A stretch of DNA of 38,331 nt from a virus: positions 1 through 38,331 of the IMG/VR virus record IMGVR_UViG_3300010331_000007. One strand, written 5' to 3'. Of the stretch, positions 16,843 through 24,376 are shown in pieces. The number at the start of each line of letters is the position of its first letter. Position 1 is the first letter of the stretch. The translations under genes were made by a program, and so were the position numbers. Below the pieces are notes generated by a model that was given only the letters and a program-made list of their open reading frames with translations, was not told the origin of the DNA and searched no databases.

Positions 16843-17664
16843 TTAGATAGTTGCTTCGTACAGAGGTACTTCGCCGATCGCTTCTTGAATCTTGGTGCGG
16901 ACGGTGGTGTAGGCCTCTTCGAGAACCTTGTCCGGACGTACCAGTTCGAACCACATCACCAGGCGGCCTTCCTGGATGCGATAGCGGAAGCGAGCGGGTA
17001 CGCAAAAGGCGTCGCCGCCGAGGAAGGGCTTAACGGCGATATAGAACTGTTCAGGGATATTCAGTTGCCCTGATTCGCCGGCGCGGTCGTCGATCTGCTC
17101 GTTGTAGGTGAGCTGCACCTGGCCGTTGTCGAGGCGGGTACCTTGTCGGAAGCTGATGTTCTTCTTTGCTTCCAGGGTGCGGCTGATTTCCAACATATCA
17201 GCAGCGTTCGGTGCCGTTGGTACACTGTCCGGAACGGTGATGTCTTTTACGTTTTCCTCGAAAAACTCAGCAAAGGCCGCCTGGTCCATTCGCTTACGGT
17301 CGGCACTTTTCCAGCGGCCCCATTCGATGGTGATCGGGCAGCAGTACGTCGCAACATGGTTTCCCCACGATGGGCTTTCCGGCTGGTGGTAATCGAGCAC
17401 GGCAGTGAAGGTGCGGCCTTCTGGCCCGTCGCAGAACACCGATGCGGCTGGACTGGTGAAGCGGTTTACGTAGGCGATGAACGTGGCTGCATCCAAGATG
17501 CGAATGGCTTGGCGGATGCGGGTTGGGGCGGGCAGCAGATGCTCCAAGTCCTTAATGGCGACGCCAGTCGGGATCAGTGCGACCGGGGCAGACAGGCCGG
17601 GGTGATCGATGGGTTTACCTACCTGTTGCGCCAGGTGGACCAATTGGTTAAGGGCTTCTTGCAT
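16843..17664 (-). CDS. DUF2303-family phage protein
   Basis: A 273-residue protein with GGAG 9 bases before its ATG. Motifs such as FIAYVNRFTSPAASVFCD, TAVLDYHQPESPSWGNHVA, FAEFFEENVKDI and VPARFRYRIQEGRLVMWFELVRP match the DUF2303 pattern (phage early proteins). The function is unknown. These genes are often near recombination or single-strand annealing genes, and none of those is recognisable here. It belongs to the leftward early operon. Confidence 0.85.
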   Translation of the reverse strand: MQEALNQLVHLAQQVGKPIDHPGLSAPVALIPTGVAIKDLEHLLPAPTRIRQAIRILDAATFIAYVNRFTSPAASVFCDGPEGRTFTAVLDYHQPESPSWGNHVATYCCPITIEWGRWKSADRKRMDQAAFAEFFEENVKDITVPDSVPTAPNAADMLEISRTLEAKKNISFRQGTRLDNGQVQLTYNEQIDDRAGESGQLNIPEQFYIAVKPFLGGDAFCVPARFRYRIQEGRLVMWFELVRPDKVLEEAYTTVRTKIQEAIGEVPLYEATI

Positions 17665-17697
17665 TGGATGTGCTCCAGTTTTTGGGGTGAGATTTCG

Positions 17698-18042
17698 TTA
17701 CTGCGAGACGTGTCGCAGCCTTTCCATTGCTTCATCTTCGGCGACCGGGCGTAGCGCCAGATCCTGTTGGCGAGGGTCGCGGCGTGTGAGGTTGCCTTCA
17801 GGCGTAAGGAAGAACAGTGATGTGCCGCGAGAAAGAACCGGCTCTTTCACTTTGACGTCAGCCTTTACGTTCATCTGGCCGCGCCCGTCCGGCTTGTACG
17901 AGAGCTTGATTACGATGTCGCCGCCCTTGCCAGCCAACCGAATAGCGTCAATCAGGCGGTGTTGCGATTCGGAGAGTTCATCGAGCAGGCCACCGGCTTC
18001 AATGTCGCGCAGGGTGTCGATAAATGGTCGTGCTTTGCTCAT
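17698..18042 (-). CDS. Conserved phage early protein, unknown function
   Basis: A 114-residue protein. Its middle (GGDIVIKLSYKPDGRGQMNVKADV) looks like a beta sheet, with charged helical flanks and no motif that I recognise. It sits immediately upstream of DUF2303 in the operon, a pairing that recurs in related prophages as far as I recall. The ribosome binding site AAAAAGG is weak. Confidence 0.65.
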   Translation of the reverse strand: MSKARPFIDTLRDIEAGGLLDELSESQHRLIDAIRLAGKGGDIVIKLSYKPDGRGQMNVKADVKVKEPVLSRGTSLFFLTPEGNLTRRDPRQQDLALRPVAEDEAMERLRHVSQ

Positions 18043-18091
18043 GTGCTGTGCCTTTTTGGTTGGTTGCCCCTGCGGGCCGGGGCCGCCTGTA

Positions 18092-18334
18092 TCACGCCGC
18101 TTTTGAACGTGCTTGTGTGTCCAGGTATTCGGCGAGGTCGTGCAGATACACGACGGCTTGCCCCTTGCTGGATCCGCCTAGGCGCGTGATCTTCAAGTTG
18201 ATACTGCCTGCGCTGACTTTGCGCAGCAGGTACCGGTCGCTTGCAATGTGCGAGAAGTACCGCTCGCGAACAGCGCTGAGTGTTGGGCACGGTGTGGCGA
18301 ACTCTCCGCGTAATTGATCCAAGGTGCCACTCAC
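18092..18334 (-). CDS. PrtN-like pyocin activator protein
   Basis: An 80-residue transcription activator of the pyocin activator (PrtN) family. LLRKVSAGSINLKITRLGGS followed by VVYLHDLAEYLDTQ is the conserved DNA-binding core of that family (residues about 36-73). It starts at a GTG overlapping the previous stop (GTGA). In P. aeruginosa, PrtN binds P-boxes and turns on pyocin genes after PrtR is cleaved in the SOS response. Here the gene is in the PL operon under the CI-like repressor, so it would be made only on induction. A P-box-like array at 25195-25238, ahead of the late genes, is the obvious target. Alternatively it could act on host pyocin loci. Confidence 0.85.
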   Translation of the reverse strand: MSGTLDQLRGEFATPCPTLSAVRERYFSHIASDRYLLRKVSAGSINLKITRLGGSSKGQAVVYLHDLAEYLDTQARSKAA

Positions 18335-18705
18335 GCTGAAACCTCCCCGAACCCCTCCTTTCGGGGCACCAACTGAAGGCGGATCAATTCGGCCAGACCT
18401 TCTTTCGTCTTACCGGTAGCGGTTGCGCAGAGGCGTCCGAGCTGATCAGCCACGACGGCTCCGTAGGGGCGTTCGGGGCTTCGGGTTGGCGTGACGTAAG
18501 CGACTTGGCCGTCGAGCAGCACGGCATCAACCATGCGGAAGACTTCGACCAGTTCTGCGGTAACGGGTGGTAAGCCTTCGAGCAGGGTTACGGCTTCATG
18601 CGCTGCACCGATGATGGTTGCGCGGCTGATGATCCCTGGGCTATTGATGAAAACTGGCACTAGTTTCAGGGCGCCAACAGCTTGGGTAATGGCGTTCTGG
18701 CTCAT
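18331..18705 (-). CDS. Unknown early phage protein
   Basis: A 124-residue protein coupled to both neighbours by ATGA or GTGA overlaps. It has a hydrophobic Ala-rich N-terminal half and a C-terminal helix (EGLAELIRLQLVPRKEG). I see no recognised motif. The overlaps on both sides and good codon use support it as a real gene. Confidence 0.65.
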   Translation of the reverse strand: MSQNAITQAVGALKLVPVFINSPGIISRATIIGAAHEAVTLLEGLPPVTAELVEVFRMVDAVLLDGQVAYVTPTRSPERPYGAVVADQLGRLCATATGKTKEGLAELIRLQLVPRKEGFGEVSA

Positions 18706-18983
18706 GCTGCGGCGTCCTTATTTGGATTTTTGACGGCAATGTCGAGTTTCTTTGCAAGCCAGGCGATGCCGTCCTCCCGAACCATTACCACTGCGTAGTG
18801 GCTGAAGGTTTTGATGCTTGGGTTCCAGCGAGATCGAGGATCGGAATAGAGGTGGCCCTGGTCGCGGTGCTTCGAGGCAAGCTCGCCGGACTGGGTCAAA
18901 ATGCCAAGTTCGCGCAACTTAGTGCGGAATGCCCTTGGCTTCATGCCAAGCACTGCAGCGGCGGCGTCCAGGGTTCTGTTCAT
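18702..18983 (-). CDS. KilA-C-like (antirepressor C-terminal) domain protein
   Basis: A 93-residue protein started at 18983 (MNRTLDAAAAVLGM), with GAGGG upstream. LDAAAAVLGMKPRAFRTKLRELGIL is the helix-turn-helix of the phage antirepressor KilAC domain. The remainder (YSDPRSRWNPSIKTFSHYAVVMVREDGIAWLAKKL) continues that domain. There is no N-terminal BRO or ANT domain, so it is a stand-alone DNA-binding module and may modulate early transcription. A start at 19046 would overlap the kinase gene and is less likely. Confidence 0.7.
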   Translation of the reverse strand: MNRTLDAAAAVLGMKPRAFRTKLRELGILTQSGELASKHRDQGHLYSDPRSRWNPSIKTFSHYAVVMVREDGIAWLAKKLDIAVKNPNKDAAA

Positions 18984-18993
18984 AGCGAATCCC

Positions 18994-19566
18994 TCAGGCC
19001 ACTGCGCGCAAGGTGCGTGCGCGTAGAGCTTGGTAGAGCTCATCAATTTGCCCGATCAGTTCCGCCATGCCGCCATCGTTGCGCAATACCAGATCGTCAT
19101 CGCCGATAGAAACACCAGCTTCACTGATGTGAGGACTCACTTCTGCGGCGTCAGGGCGGATCACGTGGATAATTTTTCCACCACGTTTGCGAATGAAGTC
19201 AGCTTCGTTCTCGAAGCGGACATCGCTGATGACGAACCCTGGTGCGCTGTCGAAAACGGCGCTCAGGCAATCGAGATTCTGTTCGGCCAGGTCGATCCAA
19301 AGGTTGGCGCTGATCATGTGGCGTCCCCACTCAGTGCCCAGCAGCTGCATCAGTTGACGTGGTGAGCGCCCCAGCCATGCAATCGGTTGCTCTTTGGCGT
19401 CGCCTTCGAGATCTTCCGGGCTGAGGTTGAAGATCGCCATTATTCCCTCGCGTAGCGGGTCGGCGAATGCATAGCACTCGAAACCATGCTCGGTGGCTAG
19501 GTGTTGGGCGACGGTTGTTTTGCCTGAACGGGCTAGGCCGGTGAGGCCAATGAGTAGTTGGCTCAT
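18994..19566 (-). CDS. Deoxynucleoside monophosphate kinase
   Basis: A 190-residue P-loop kinase that would phosphorylate dNMPs to dNDPs using ATP. LTGLARSGKTTVAQHLA (residues 8-24) is the Walker A region. ADPLREGIMAIF and LLGTEWGRHMISANLWIDLA match the nucleotide-binding and lid segments of T4 gene 1-type dNMP kinases. FVISDVRFENEADFI is the Walker B and adenine region. It probably raises dNTP supply, including modified precursors. Its start overlaps the upstream stop. Confidence 0.85.
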   Translation of the reverse strand: MSQLLIGLTGLARSGKTTVAQHLATEHGFECYAFADPLREGIMAIFNLSPEDLEGDAKEQPIAWLGRSPRQLMQLLGTEWGRHMISANLWIDLAEQNLDCLSAVFDSAPGFVISDVRFENEADFIRKRGGKIIHVIRPDAAEVSPHISEAGVSIGDDDLVLRNDGGMAELIGQIDELYQALRARTLRAVA

Positions 19567-19769
19567 GCTGCGTCACCACCCCATGGACTGACGTGATCGG
19601 CAGCCATTGGAGCTGGTGCGGGCGGTACGGCCAGAGCGGCGCGGCCCTTGGGCGTGATGATGACTAGCAAGCCGGTGCGGCGCTGGACGGCCTCAATGGA
19701 GCTGAGGTTGGAAGCTGCTGCCGGATGTAGGTACACCGGGCAGCGAGAGTTGTGCTGTGTCGTTTGCAT
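19563..19769 (-). CDS. First gene of the leftward operon, small unknown protein
   Basis: A 68-residue protein at the position of lambda N in the PL operon. It is Ala/Pro-rich at the C-terminus, with RRTGLLVIITPKGRAAL in the middle. It is not obviously Arg-rich like lambda N. I do not recognise it. Its leader carries the CCTCTCACCAC motif 12 bases upstream of the ATG and no good Shine-Dalgarno sequence. Confidence 0.6.
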   Translation of the reverse strand: MQTTQHNSRCPVYLHPAAASNLSSIEAVQRRTGLLVIITPKGRAALAVPPAPAPMAADHVSPWGGDAA

Positions 19770-19780
19770 GGCTCGTACTC

Positions 19781-19792
19781 TGTGGTGAGAGG
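19781..19792 (-). promoter_or_regulatory. CCTCTCACCAC element in the PL leader (nut-like)
   Basis: On the minus strand the 12-mer CCTCTCACCACA lies between PL and the first ATG. It is flanked by a short CGTA/TACG pairing that leaves a 17-nt loop. It matches the loops of the hairpins at 16794-16832 and 20887-20929. Confidence 0.5.
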
Positions 19793-19804
19793 TTTACGGA
19801 ACAG

Positions 19805-19847
19805 ACAATACAAATACGTATTGGATTAGTCAATACGTATGCGTATC
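19805..19847 (-). promoter_or_regulatory. PL promoter with two repressor operators
   Basis: On the minus strand, -35 TTGACT (19828-19833) and -10 TATTGT (19805-19810) are 17 bp apart. Two 16-bp imperfect palindromes of the form AATACG-N4-CGTATT overlap them at 19807-19822 and 19832-19847. They match the perfect operator at 20633-20648, so the CI-like repressor or Cro should shut off the leftward operon here. Confidence 0.75.
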
Positions 19848-19864
19848 GTTTTTTTGATATGCAA

Positions 19865-19886
19865 TAAAAAACCCGCATTAGCGGGT
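19865..19886 (-). terminator. Terminator after the repressor gene
   Basis: Read leftward, a stem ACCCGC/GCGGGT (19871-19876 and 19881-19886, loop of 4) is followed by a T-run at 19870-19866. It ends the repressor transcript before PL. Confidence 0.8.
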
Positions 19887-19903
19887 TGGTGAGTTGGTCT
19901 GTA

Positions 19904-20596
19904 TTAGAAAATTTCTAGCTTCGAAATCACGACTCCACAGATGATCCCATCCGGTGGTATTTCAATGATCGGCTCGGGCCACGAGGGATTTAGTGGCCTT
20001 AGAAATTTACGGGTTCCTTCCATGACGAGCTGCTTGAATGTTGCTTCATCGCTATCCATCAGCTTGGCGATGACTAGGGAGCCGTTTTCAGCATCGCGCT
20101 CGGGGTCAACATAGATGATGTCTCCTTCGCGAAATGAGCGGCGCTCGTGCGGATTGAACATTGATAGCCCGCGCACCCTTAGAGCGTATGTCTCTTTACT
20201 GTGGGAAACTGCGCAAGGAAGCCATATATCAACATCATCAATATTGTAGACGTCGCTAATCTCGCACCATGATCCTGCTTGAACCCACGAGATCAGAGGA
20301 ACGCCTCCTTTAATAGTTGGCCCTGGGCCGATATTTGATTCTTCCTTAAAAAGCCGTCCCGTTTGCGGTGATATTGGCTCCGAATTACTGCCGCCATTCC
20401 AGAGCCAATTACTGTTCACCTGCAGGGCTTTTGCAATTCTTTCGACGTTTGCGTGCCTGGGGCTGAGCGATTCGCCAGTTACGATTCGGTGGATTGTCGG
20501 TTGAGATACACCTGAGCGTCGACCTAGCTCGCCTTCTGAGAGTTTTAGCTCTTCCATGCGTTTGGCAATACGTTCTCCGATCATTTTGCGGCCCAT
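19904..20596 (-). CDS. CI-like phage repressor with S24 self-cleavage domain
   Basis: A 230-residue repressor. Residues 6-45 form a helix-turn-helix (ERIAKRMEELKLSEGELGRR, then GVSQPTIHRIVTG). The C-terminal S24/LexA-like domain has cleavage site A107-G108 (SWVQAGSW), nucleophile S145 (VRGLSMFNP) and base K178 (SLVIAKL). The intervals resemble those of lambda CI and LexA, so RecA-stimulated self-cleavage is expected. The start may be 20596 or the ATG at 20584; neither has a clear Shine-Dalgarno sequence, and a very short leader is possible. Divergent from cro, it should maintain lysogeny by binding the AATACG-type operators at PL and PR. Confidence 0.93.
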   Translation of the reverse strand: MGRKMIGERIAKRMEELKLSEGELGRRSGVSQPTIHRIVTGESLSPRHANVERIAKALQVNSNWLWNGGSNSEPISPQTGRLFKEESNIGPGPTIKGGVPLISWVQAGSWCEISDVYNIDDVDIWLPCAVSHSKETYALRVRGLSMFNPHERRSFREGDIIYVDPERDAENGSLVIAKLMDSDEATFKQLVMEGTRKFLRPLNPSWPEPIIEIPPDGIICGVVISKLEIF

Positions 20597-20615
20597 GATT
20601 CATAAACGTATCAGG

Positions 20616-20658
20616 ATTGTATTGCCTTCATCAATACGCTTGCGTATTATCCTGTCAA
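20616..20658. promoter_or_regulatory. Divergent PR/PRM promoter region with perfect 16-bp operator
   Basis: Rightward, -35 TTGCCT (20622-20627) and -10 TATTAT (20645-20650) are 17 bp apart. The perfect palindrome AATACGCTTGCGTATT (20633-20648) fills the spacer and touches the -10, so bound repressor blocks PR. Leftward, a TACAAT -10 (20616-20621) or a TTGACA -35 (20653-20658) could serve the repressor gene. A weaker half-site ATACG lies near 20607-20612. Confidence 0.75.
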
Positions 20659-20682
20659 TGCGAAGGCGCATCGGTGAATGCA

Positions 20683-20880
20683 ATGACTATTCAGCAAATG
20701 TTGGCGGACCTCCTCAAGCGCGGCTTCTCGCAGCGGGCAATTGCCGATCAGGTGGGAACCACGCAGCCCACCATTTATCGCGCCACTAAGGGTGCAGATA
20801 TTCGATACGAAACCGGCAAAGCAATTGAGCGCATGTTCTACCAAGAGAAAGACGCAGCCGAGCGAAAGTCGGCAGCTTAA
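20683..20880 (+). CDS. cro: Cro-like regulator
   Basis: A 65-residue helix-turn-helix protein (DLLKRGFSQRAIADQVGTTQ, then PTIYRATKG). It is the first gene right of PR and is divergent from the repressor. The ATG at 20683 is preferred; an in-frame GTG at 20674 with AAGG upstream is an alternative. A longer frame to 20617 would start inside the promoter. It is expected to bind the AATACG operators and promote lytic development. Confidence 0.8.
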   Translation: MTIQQMLADLLKRGFSQRAIADQVGTTQPTIYRATKGADIRYETGKAIERMFYQEKDAAERKSAA

Positions 20881-20886
20881 AAAGGT

Positions 20887-20929
20887 GCCGGAACTGGGGC
20901 CTCTCACCACAAGATTCCCCCAGTCCGGC
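20887..20929 (+). other. Hairpin with CCTCTCACCAC loop directly after cro (nutR-like element)
   Basis: A stem GCCGGAACTGGGG (20887-20899) pairs with CCCCAGTCCGGC (20918-20929) with one bulged A. The 18-nt loop begins CCTCTCACCAC and contains AAGATTC. It begins 6 bases after the cro stop and has no T-run, so it is not a simple terminator. Its position equals that of nutR/tR1 in lambda. Confidence 0.65.
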
Positions 20930-21019
20930 TTATGACGACACAGCACATGCATCGGTCATGGTCATAGAGTAGGGAATGCCTTGCTTTATTGCCACACCGT
21001 AACAGGGGTATTTACGGTT

Positions 21020-21508
21020 ATGAGTCGTACGGATCTATTGCCTGACGCTGGTCAGGTCCTTTCACTGCGTCAGGCGCTGTATCGCGCAGGGCGTGACTAC
21101 AAGGGCGGTATCACTGCCCTTGCCTATGACATGGTGCTTGATAACGACACCGTCCAGAAGAAACTCAAGCTTGATGAGGAGCGTCGTTGGTTGACTCCCG
21201 ATGAGCTTGAAGAAGTGATTCGGTTGACCGAAAGCCCGCTGCTGCTTGACGCCTTGATGCGTCCGGCGGGCGCCGTTTGGTACAAGCCTGAGCCAGTAGC
21301 AGCAACTAAAGATGCACTGAAGGCCGTCGGCGAGTTACTCGCGGAAACGGGTGAGTTTGTGTCCAGCATGCACAGCGGCGCAGCGGACGAGATCTGGGAG
21401 TTGCACGAGGTTGCGCTGCTTGATAAGCACGGCGTAGACGTTATTCGTGCGGTGCTTGGCATCATGGCAGGTGCACGCCAAGCGATGGGGGGTCATGACA
21501 ATGGCTGA
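21020..21508 (+). CDS. CII-like phage regulatory protein
   Basis: A 162-residue protein started at 21020 (MSRTDLLPDAG). LRQALYRAGRDYKGGITALA, then MVLDNDTVQKKLKLD and LTPDELEEVIRLTESPLLLDALM, match the phage regulatory protein CII/YmfL family of transcription factors, distinct from lambda CII. The C-terminal half is helical, perhaps for oligomerisation. It is in the PR operon after cro. It probably tunes the lysis-lysogeny decision. Confidence 0.75.
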   Translation: MSRTDLLPDAGQVLSLRQALYRAGRDYKGGITALAYDMVLDNDTVQKKLKLDEERRWLTPDELEEVIRLTESPLLLDALMRPAGAVWYKPEPVAATKDALKAVGELLAETGEFVSSMHSGAADEIWELHEVALLDKHGVDVIRAVLGIMAGARQAMGGHDNG

Positions 21509-21707
21509 TGTCATCGATCTGGCAAACGATCATGCCGAGCATATGCTGCAGCTTGCTCTCAATCGCGCCACGCCGGAGCGCACAGTTCGAGCCAGTGCAC
21601 AGTTCTGTGAAGACTGCGGCGACGCGATCCCTTTGCTACGTCAGCAAGCGATTGATGGTTGCGAGACCTGCGTTAGTTGCCAGGGCAATCGGGAGTGGCG
21701 CAGATGA
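21501..21707 (+). CDS. TraR/DksA-type zinc finger protein
   Basis: A 68-residue protein. The ATG at 21501 is preferred over 21495 because GGGGGG lies 8 bases upstream. FCEDCGDAIPLLRQQ followed by CETCVSC forms a C4 zinc finger (C-x2-C-x17-C-x2-C, with CEDC near residue 36). The family is phage TraR-like, DksA-related proteins that bind RNA polymerase in the secondary channel. It overlaps both the CII-like gene and the primase, so it is coupled to replication gene expression. Confidence 0.85.
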   Translation: MADVIDLANDHAEHMLQLALNRATPERTVRASAQFCEDCGDAIPLLRQQAIDGCETCVSCQGNREWRR

Positions 21708-24376
21708 GTGAGCGTCCTGCAGTAATTTCGACATGGGCGCGCCGCTACATCGAAACCTTTAACCTTGCACTGGTGCCGATTGAGCCCGGTGAAAAGGCAC
21801 CCAAGGGTATGGGCTGGAATAAACCAGGTGGATACATCACCGATGTTACCCAGGCCGTAGATTTTTGGAAAAAGAACCCATCGCACAACCTTGGCGTTGT
21901 GCTTGGTCCGAGTCGTGTCTGTTCGCTGGACGTTGATGATGTCCAGTGGACCCGCCACGTTCTTTATGAGCTGCTCGGGTTAGACCTGGATGCAATGGCG
22001 TTGGCCTATCCGACCGTGGTGGGCAATCCTCTGCGGTTTCGTATCCTGTTCCAACTGCCCGATGGCATCGATCTGACTCGCCACTCGCTGGCTTGGCCGA
22101 ACGAGAAGGATCCTGACGGGTCGATACTCAAGAGCATCATGGCGCGGGTGAAAGCGGCCAAGGATGCGGGGGATTTAGCACAAGCGGCGATAGAGAGCGG
22201 TGAGGCAGAGAACTACAAGCGCTTTACTGTTTTTGAATTGCGGGCTGGGTTGGTGCAGGACGTTTTGCCCCCATCAATTCACCCGGGTACCGGCAAGCCA
22301 TACACCTGGCGCACGGCGCCCGACCCTGCTGGGCTTCCCACGCTAACCACTGACCTGCTGTCCATTTGGCAGAATTGGGACATCTTTAAGCGGGATGCAG
22401 AAGCCGCATGCCCATGGGCGCCAAAAGCCACGAAGCCAGTGGCGAAAGCTAAACCGAGTCCTGTACCAGCTTCTGGTAACCGTCCTTCGGTCATTGATGA
22501 ATTCAACCGCGGCCATGATGTGGAGGAGCTGTTGCGAGCGCACGGTTACATCAAGCGCGGCAGCAAATGGCTTTATTCGCAGAGCAGCACCGGGCTGCCG
22601 GGCATTACCATCACTGACGATAAGGTGTATTCGCACCACGGTGCGGATCCGCTCGCTAACGGCCACCAGAATGATGCGTTCGAGGTTTTCTGTTTGTTGG
22701 AGCATGGTGGTGATCAGTCGCGGGCGGTCAAGGAAGCGGCGCGAATGCTGGGCATGCAGTCGACTAGGCCTAGCGCAAGCGATCTTCCCCCACCCCCAAC
22801 TGTTGAGTCCGGCGAGCAGGACCCCGTCAGCGCGGCGGCTCCTGCGTCTCACGGGGGCGCGGGGGAGGAACTGACCAGCGAGCAGGTGTTACGACGGTTT
22901 GCGCTGGTAGAGGGCACTACTCACGTTTGGGATATCGACAAATCGCGGGTGATGAAAAAGTCAGCGTTCGAAGCGCTCATCGGCAAGCCCTTGGCTAAGT
23001 TGTGGGTGGACAATACCGATAAGAAATTGATTGCCGACGACAAAGTTCGGGAGATCGAGCAGGCCAGACGCATGGCGGGTAAGAAGGGTGGGGCGTTCGG
23101 CATGCCACCAACTGAGCGTTATGTGTACATCGACGGTACCAAGGATGTTTGGGATCGGGAGAAAAAGCGACGGATCGCCGAAGGTGCCGTAAAGATGGCC
23201 TTGGGTGACACGTACCCGCTTTGGTTAAACAGCAGCGAGCGACGAGTCGTTGATGTTGAGCACATTGTCTTTGACCCGACGATGACCAAGGATCCCAGCG
23301 TCTACATCAATACATTCGATGGCTTGCCTATGGAACCGGTCAATGATGACGAGGCATGCGCTAACCTGCGCTGGTTGATTTCGTTTCTCTGTAACCACGA
23401 CGAACCTGCGTCGCTCTGGCTGACTCGCTGGCTCGCTTACCCATTGCAGCACCTGGGTGCCAAGATGGACACCGCTGTCCTTATGCACTCAACGATGGAG
23501 GGGTCGGGCAAAAGCTTGCTGTTCGCTGATACGTTCGGTGCGCTCTACGGTCAGTACGCCGCTACGGTTGGCCAGACGCAGCTGGAAAGTAACTTCAACG
23601 CCTGGCAAAGCCGCAAGTTGTGGGCCGTCTTCGAGGAAGTGGTTAGCCGTGACCAGCGTTACAACCAGGTGGGCAAGATCAAGCACCTGGTCACCGGCAA
23701 GACGGTGCGGATGGAATCGAAGTTCATCAACGGCTGGGAAGAATCCAACCATATGAACGCGGTGTTCCTCAGTAACGAGATTTTGCCGTGGCCCATCAGC
23801 GATAGCGATCGGCGGATGTTGGTCATGTGGCCCATGGAGACGTTGCCGATAGCGAGACAGAAAGCAATTGGTCATGAGCTCGATAATGGTGGTGTCGCGG
23901 CTCTTTATGGCTGGCTGCTGCGTGTCGGTCTGGATGATTTCAACGAGCGAACCCGTCCGCCAAGTACGGCATCACGTGAGCGGCTGGTTGCGCTCAGTCG
24001 GGCAGGGTGGCAGACTTTCCTGCATCTCTGGCAATACGGTGAGCTGGGTCGCGGTCTTTGGGGGGCTTGCCTTTCGACTGATCTTTACGCCCTGTTCCTT
24101 GAGTGGTGTCAGAGAAACAAAGAGCATGTGATGAGCCACACGAAGTTCTCTCTGTTCATCAGTTCTGAGGTTGAAAAGACCAGATCTATCCCTTGGACGG
24201 AGCGCAATGATCGACGCTTCGGGGCTTTTTTCTTTCCTAATGACCCTGATGCTTCCCTGCCCCCATCGTTGAAAGCGCCGGACTTGGGCTCGGCGGTCAT
24301 AAATTGGCGGGGCAAGGCGCGCCTCGCAGGCTGGAATGTGGATGGCTGGGACCACATGAAGGCGGCAGCAGCATGA
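21704..24376 (+). CDS. Primase-helicase (Prim-Pol N-terminal domain, SF3-like helicase C-terminal domain)
   Basis: An 890-residue replication protein. The ATG at 21704 follows GGGAG and overlaps the previous stop. Residues 10-130 resemble the bifunctional primase-polymerase domain: LVPIEPGEKAPKG, NLGVVLGPS, and the metal-binding SLDVDD (D76, D78). A Pro/Ala-rich linker follows (about 370-400). The C-terminal helicase (DUF5906/D5-like) has Walker A STMEGSGKSLLF near residue 600, Walker B KLWAVFEEV, and AVFLSNEILPWPI-SDSDRRM as sensor and Arg finger region. A single protein with primase and helicase activity suggests origin recognition and initiation as in satellite phage P4. It is followed at once by the iteron region. 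Confidence 0.9.
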   Translation: MSERPAVISTWARRYIETFNLALVPIEPGEKAPKGMGWNKPGGYITDVTQAVDFWKKNPSHNLGVVLGPSRVCSLDVDDVQWTRHVLYELLGLDLDAMALAYPTVVGNPLRFRILFQLPDGIDLTRHSLAWPNEKDPDGSILKSIMARVKAAKDAGDLAQAAIESGEAENYKRFTVFELRAGLVQDVLPPSIHPGTGKPYTWRTAPDPAGLPTLTTDLLSIWQNWDIFKRDAEAACPWAPKATKPVAKAKPSPVPASGNRPSVIDEFNRGHDVEELLRAHGYIKRGSKWLYSQSSTGLPGITITDDKVYSHHGADPLANGHQNDAFEVFCLLEHGGDQSRAVKEAARMLGMQSTRPSASDLPPPPTVESGEQDPVSAAAPASHGGAGEELTSEQVLRRFALVEGTTHVWDIDKSRVMKKSAFEALIGKPLAKLWVDNTDKKLIADDKVREIEQARRMAGKKGGAFGMPPTERYVYIDGTKDVWDREKKRRIAEGAVKMALGDTYPLWLNSSERRVVDVEHIVFDPTMTKDPSVYINTFDGLPMEPVNDDEACANLRWLISFLCNHDEPASLWLTRWLAYPLQHLGAKMDTAVLMHSTMEGSGKSLLFADTFGALYGQYAATVGQTQLESNFNAWQSRKLWAVFEEVVSRDQRYNQVGKIKHLVTGKTVRMESKFINGWEESNHMNAVFLSNEILPWPISDSDRRMLVMWPMETLPIARQKAIGHELDNGGVAALYGWLLRVGLDDFNERTRPPSTASRERLVALSRAGWQTFLHLWQYGELGRGLWGACLSTDLYALFLEWCQRNKEHVMSHTKFSLFISSEVEKTRSIPWTERNDRRFGAFFFPNDPDASLPPSLKAPDLGSAVINWRGKARLAGWNVDGWDHMKAAAA

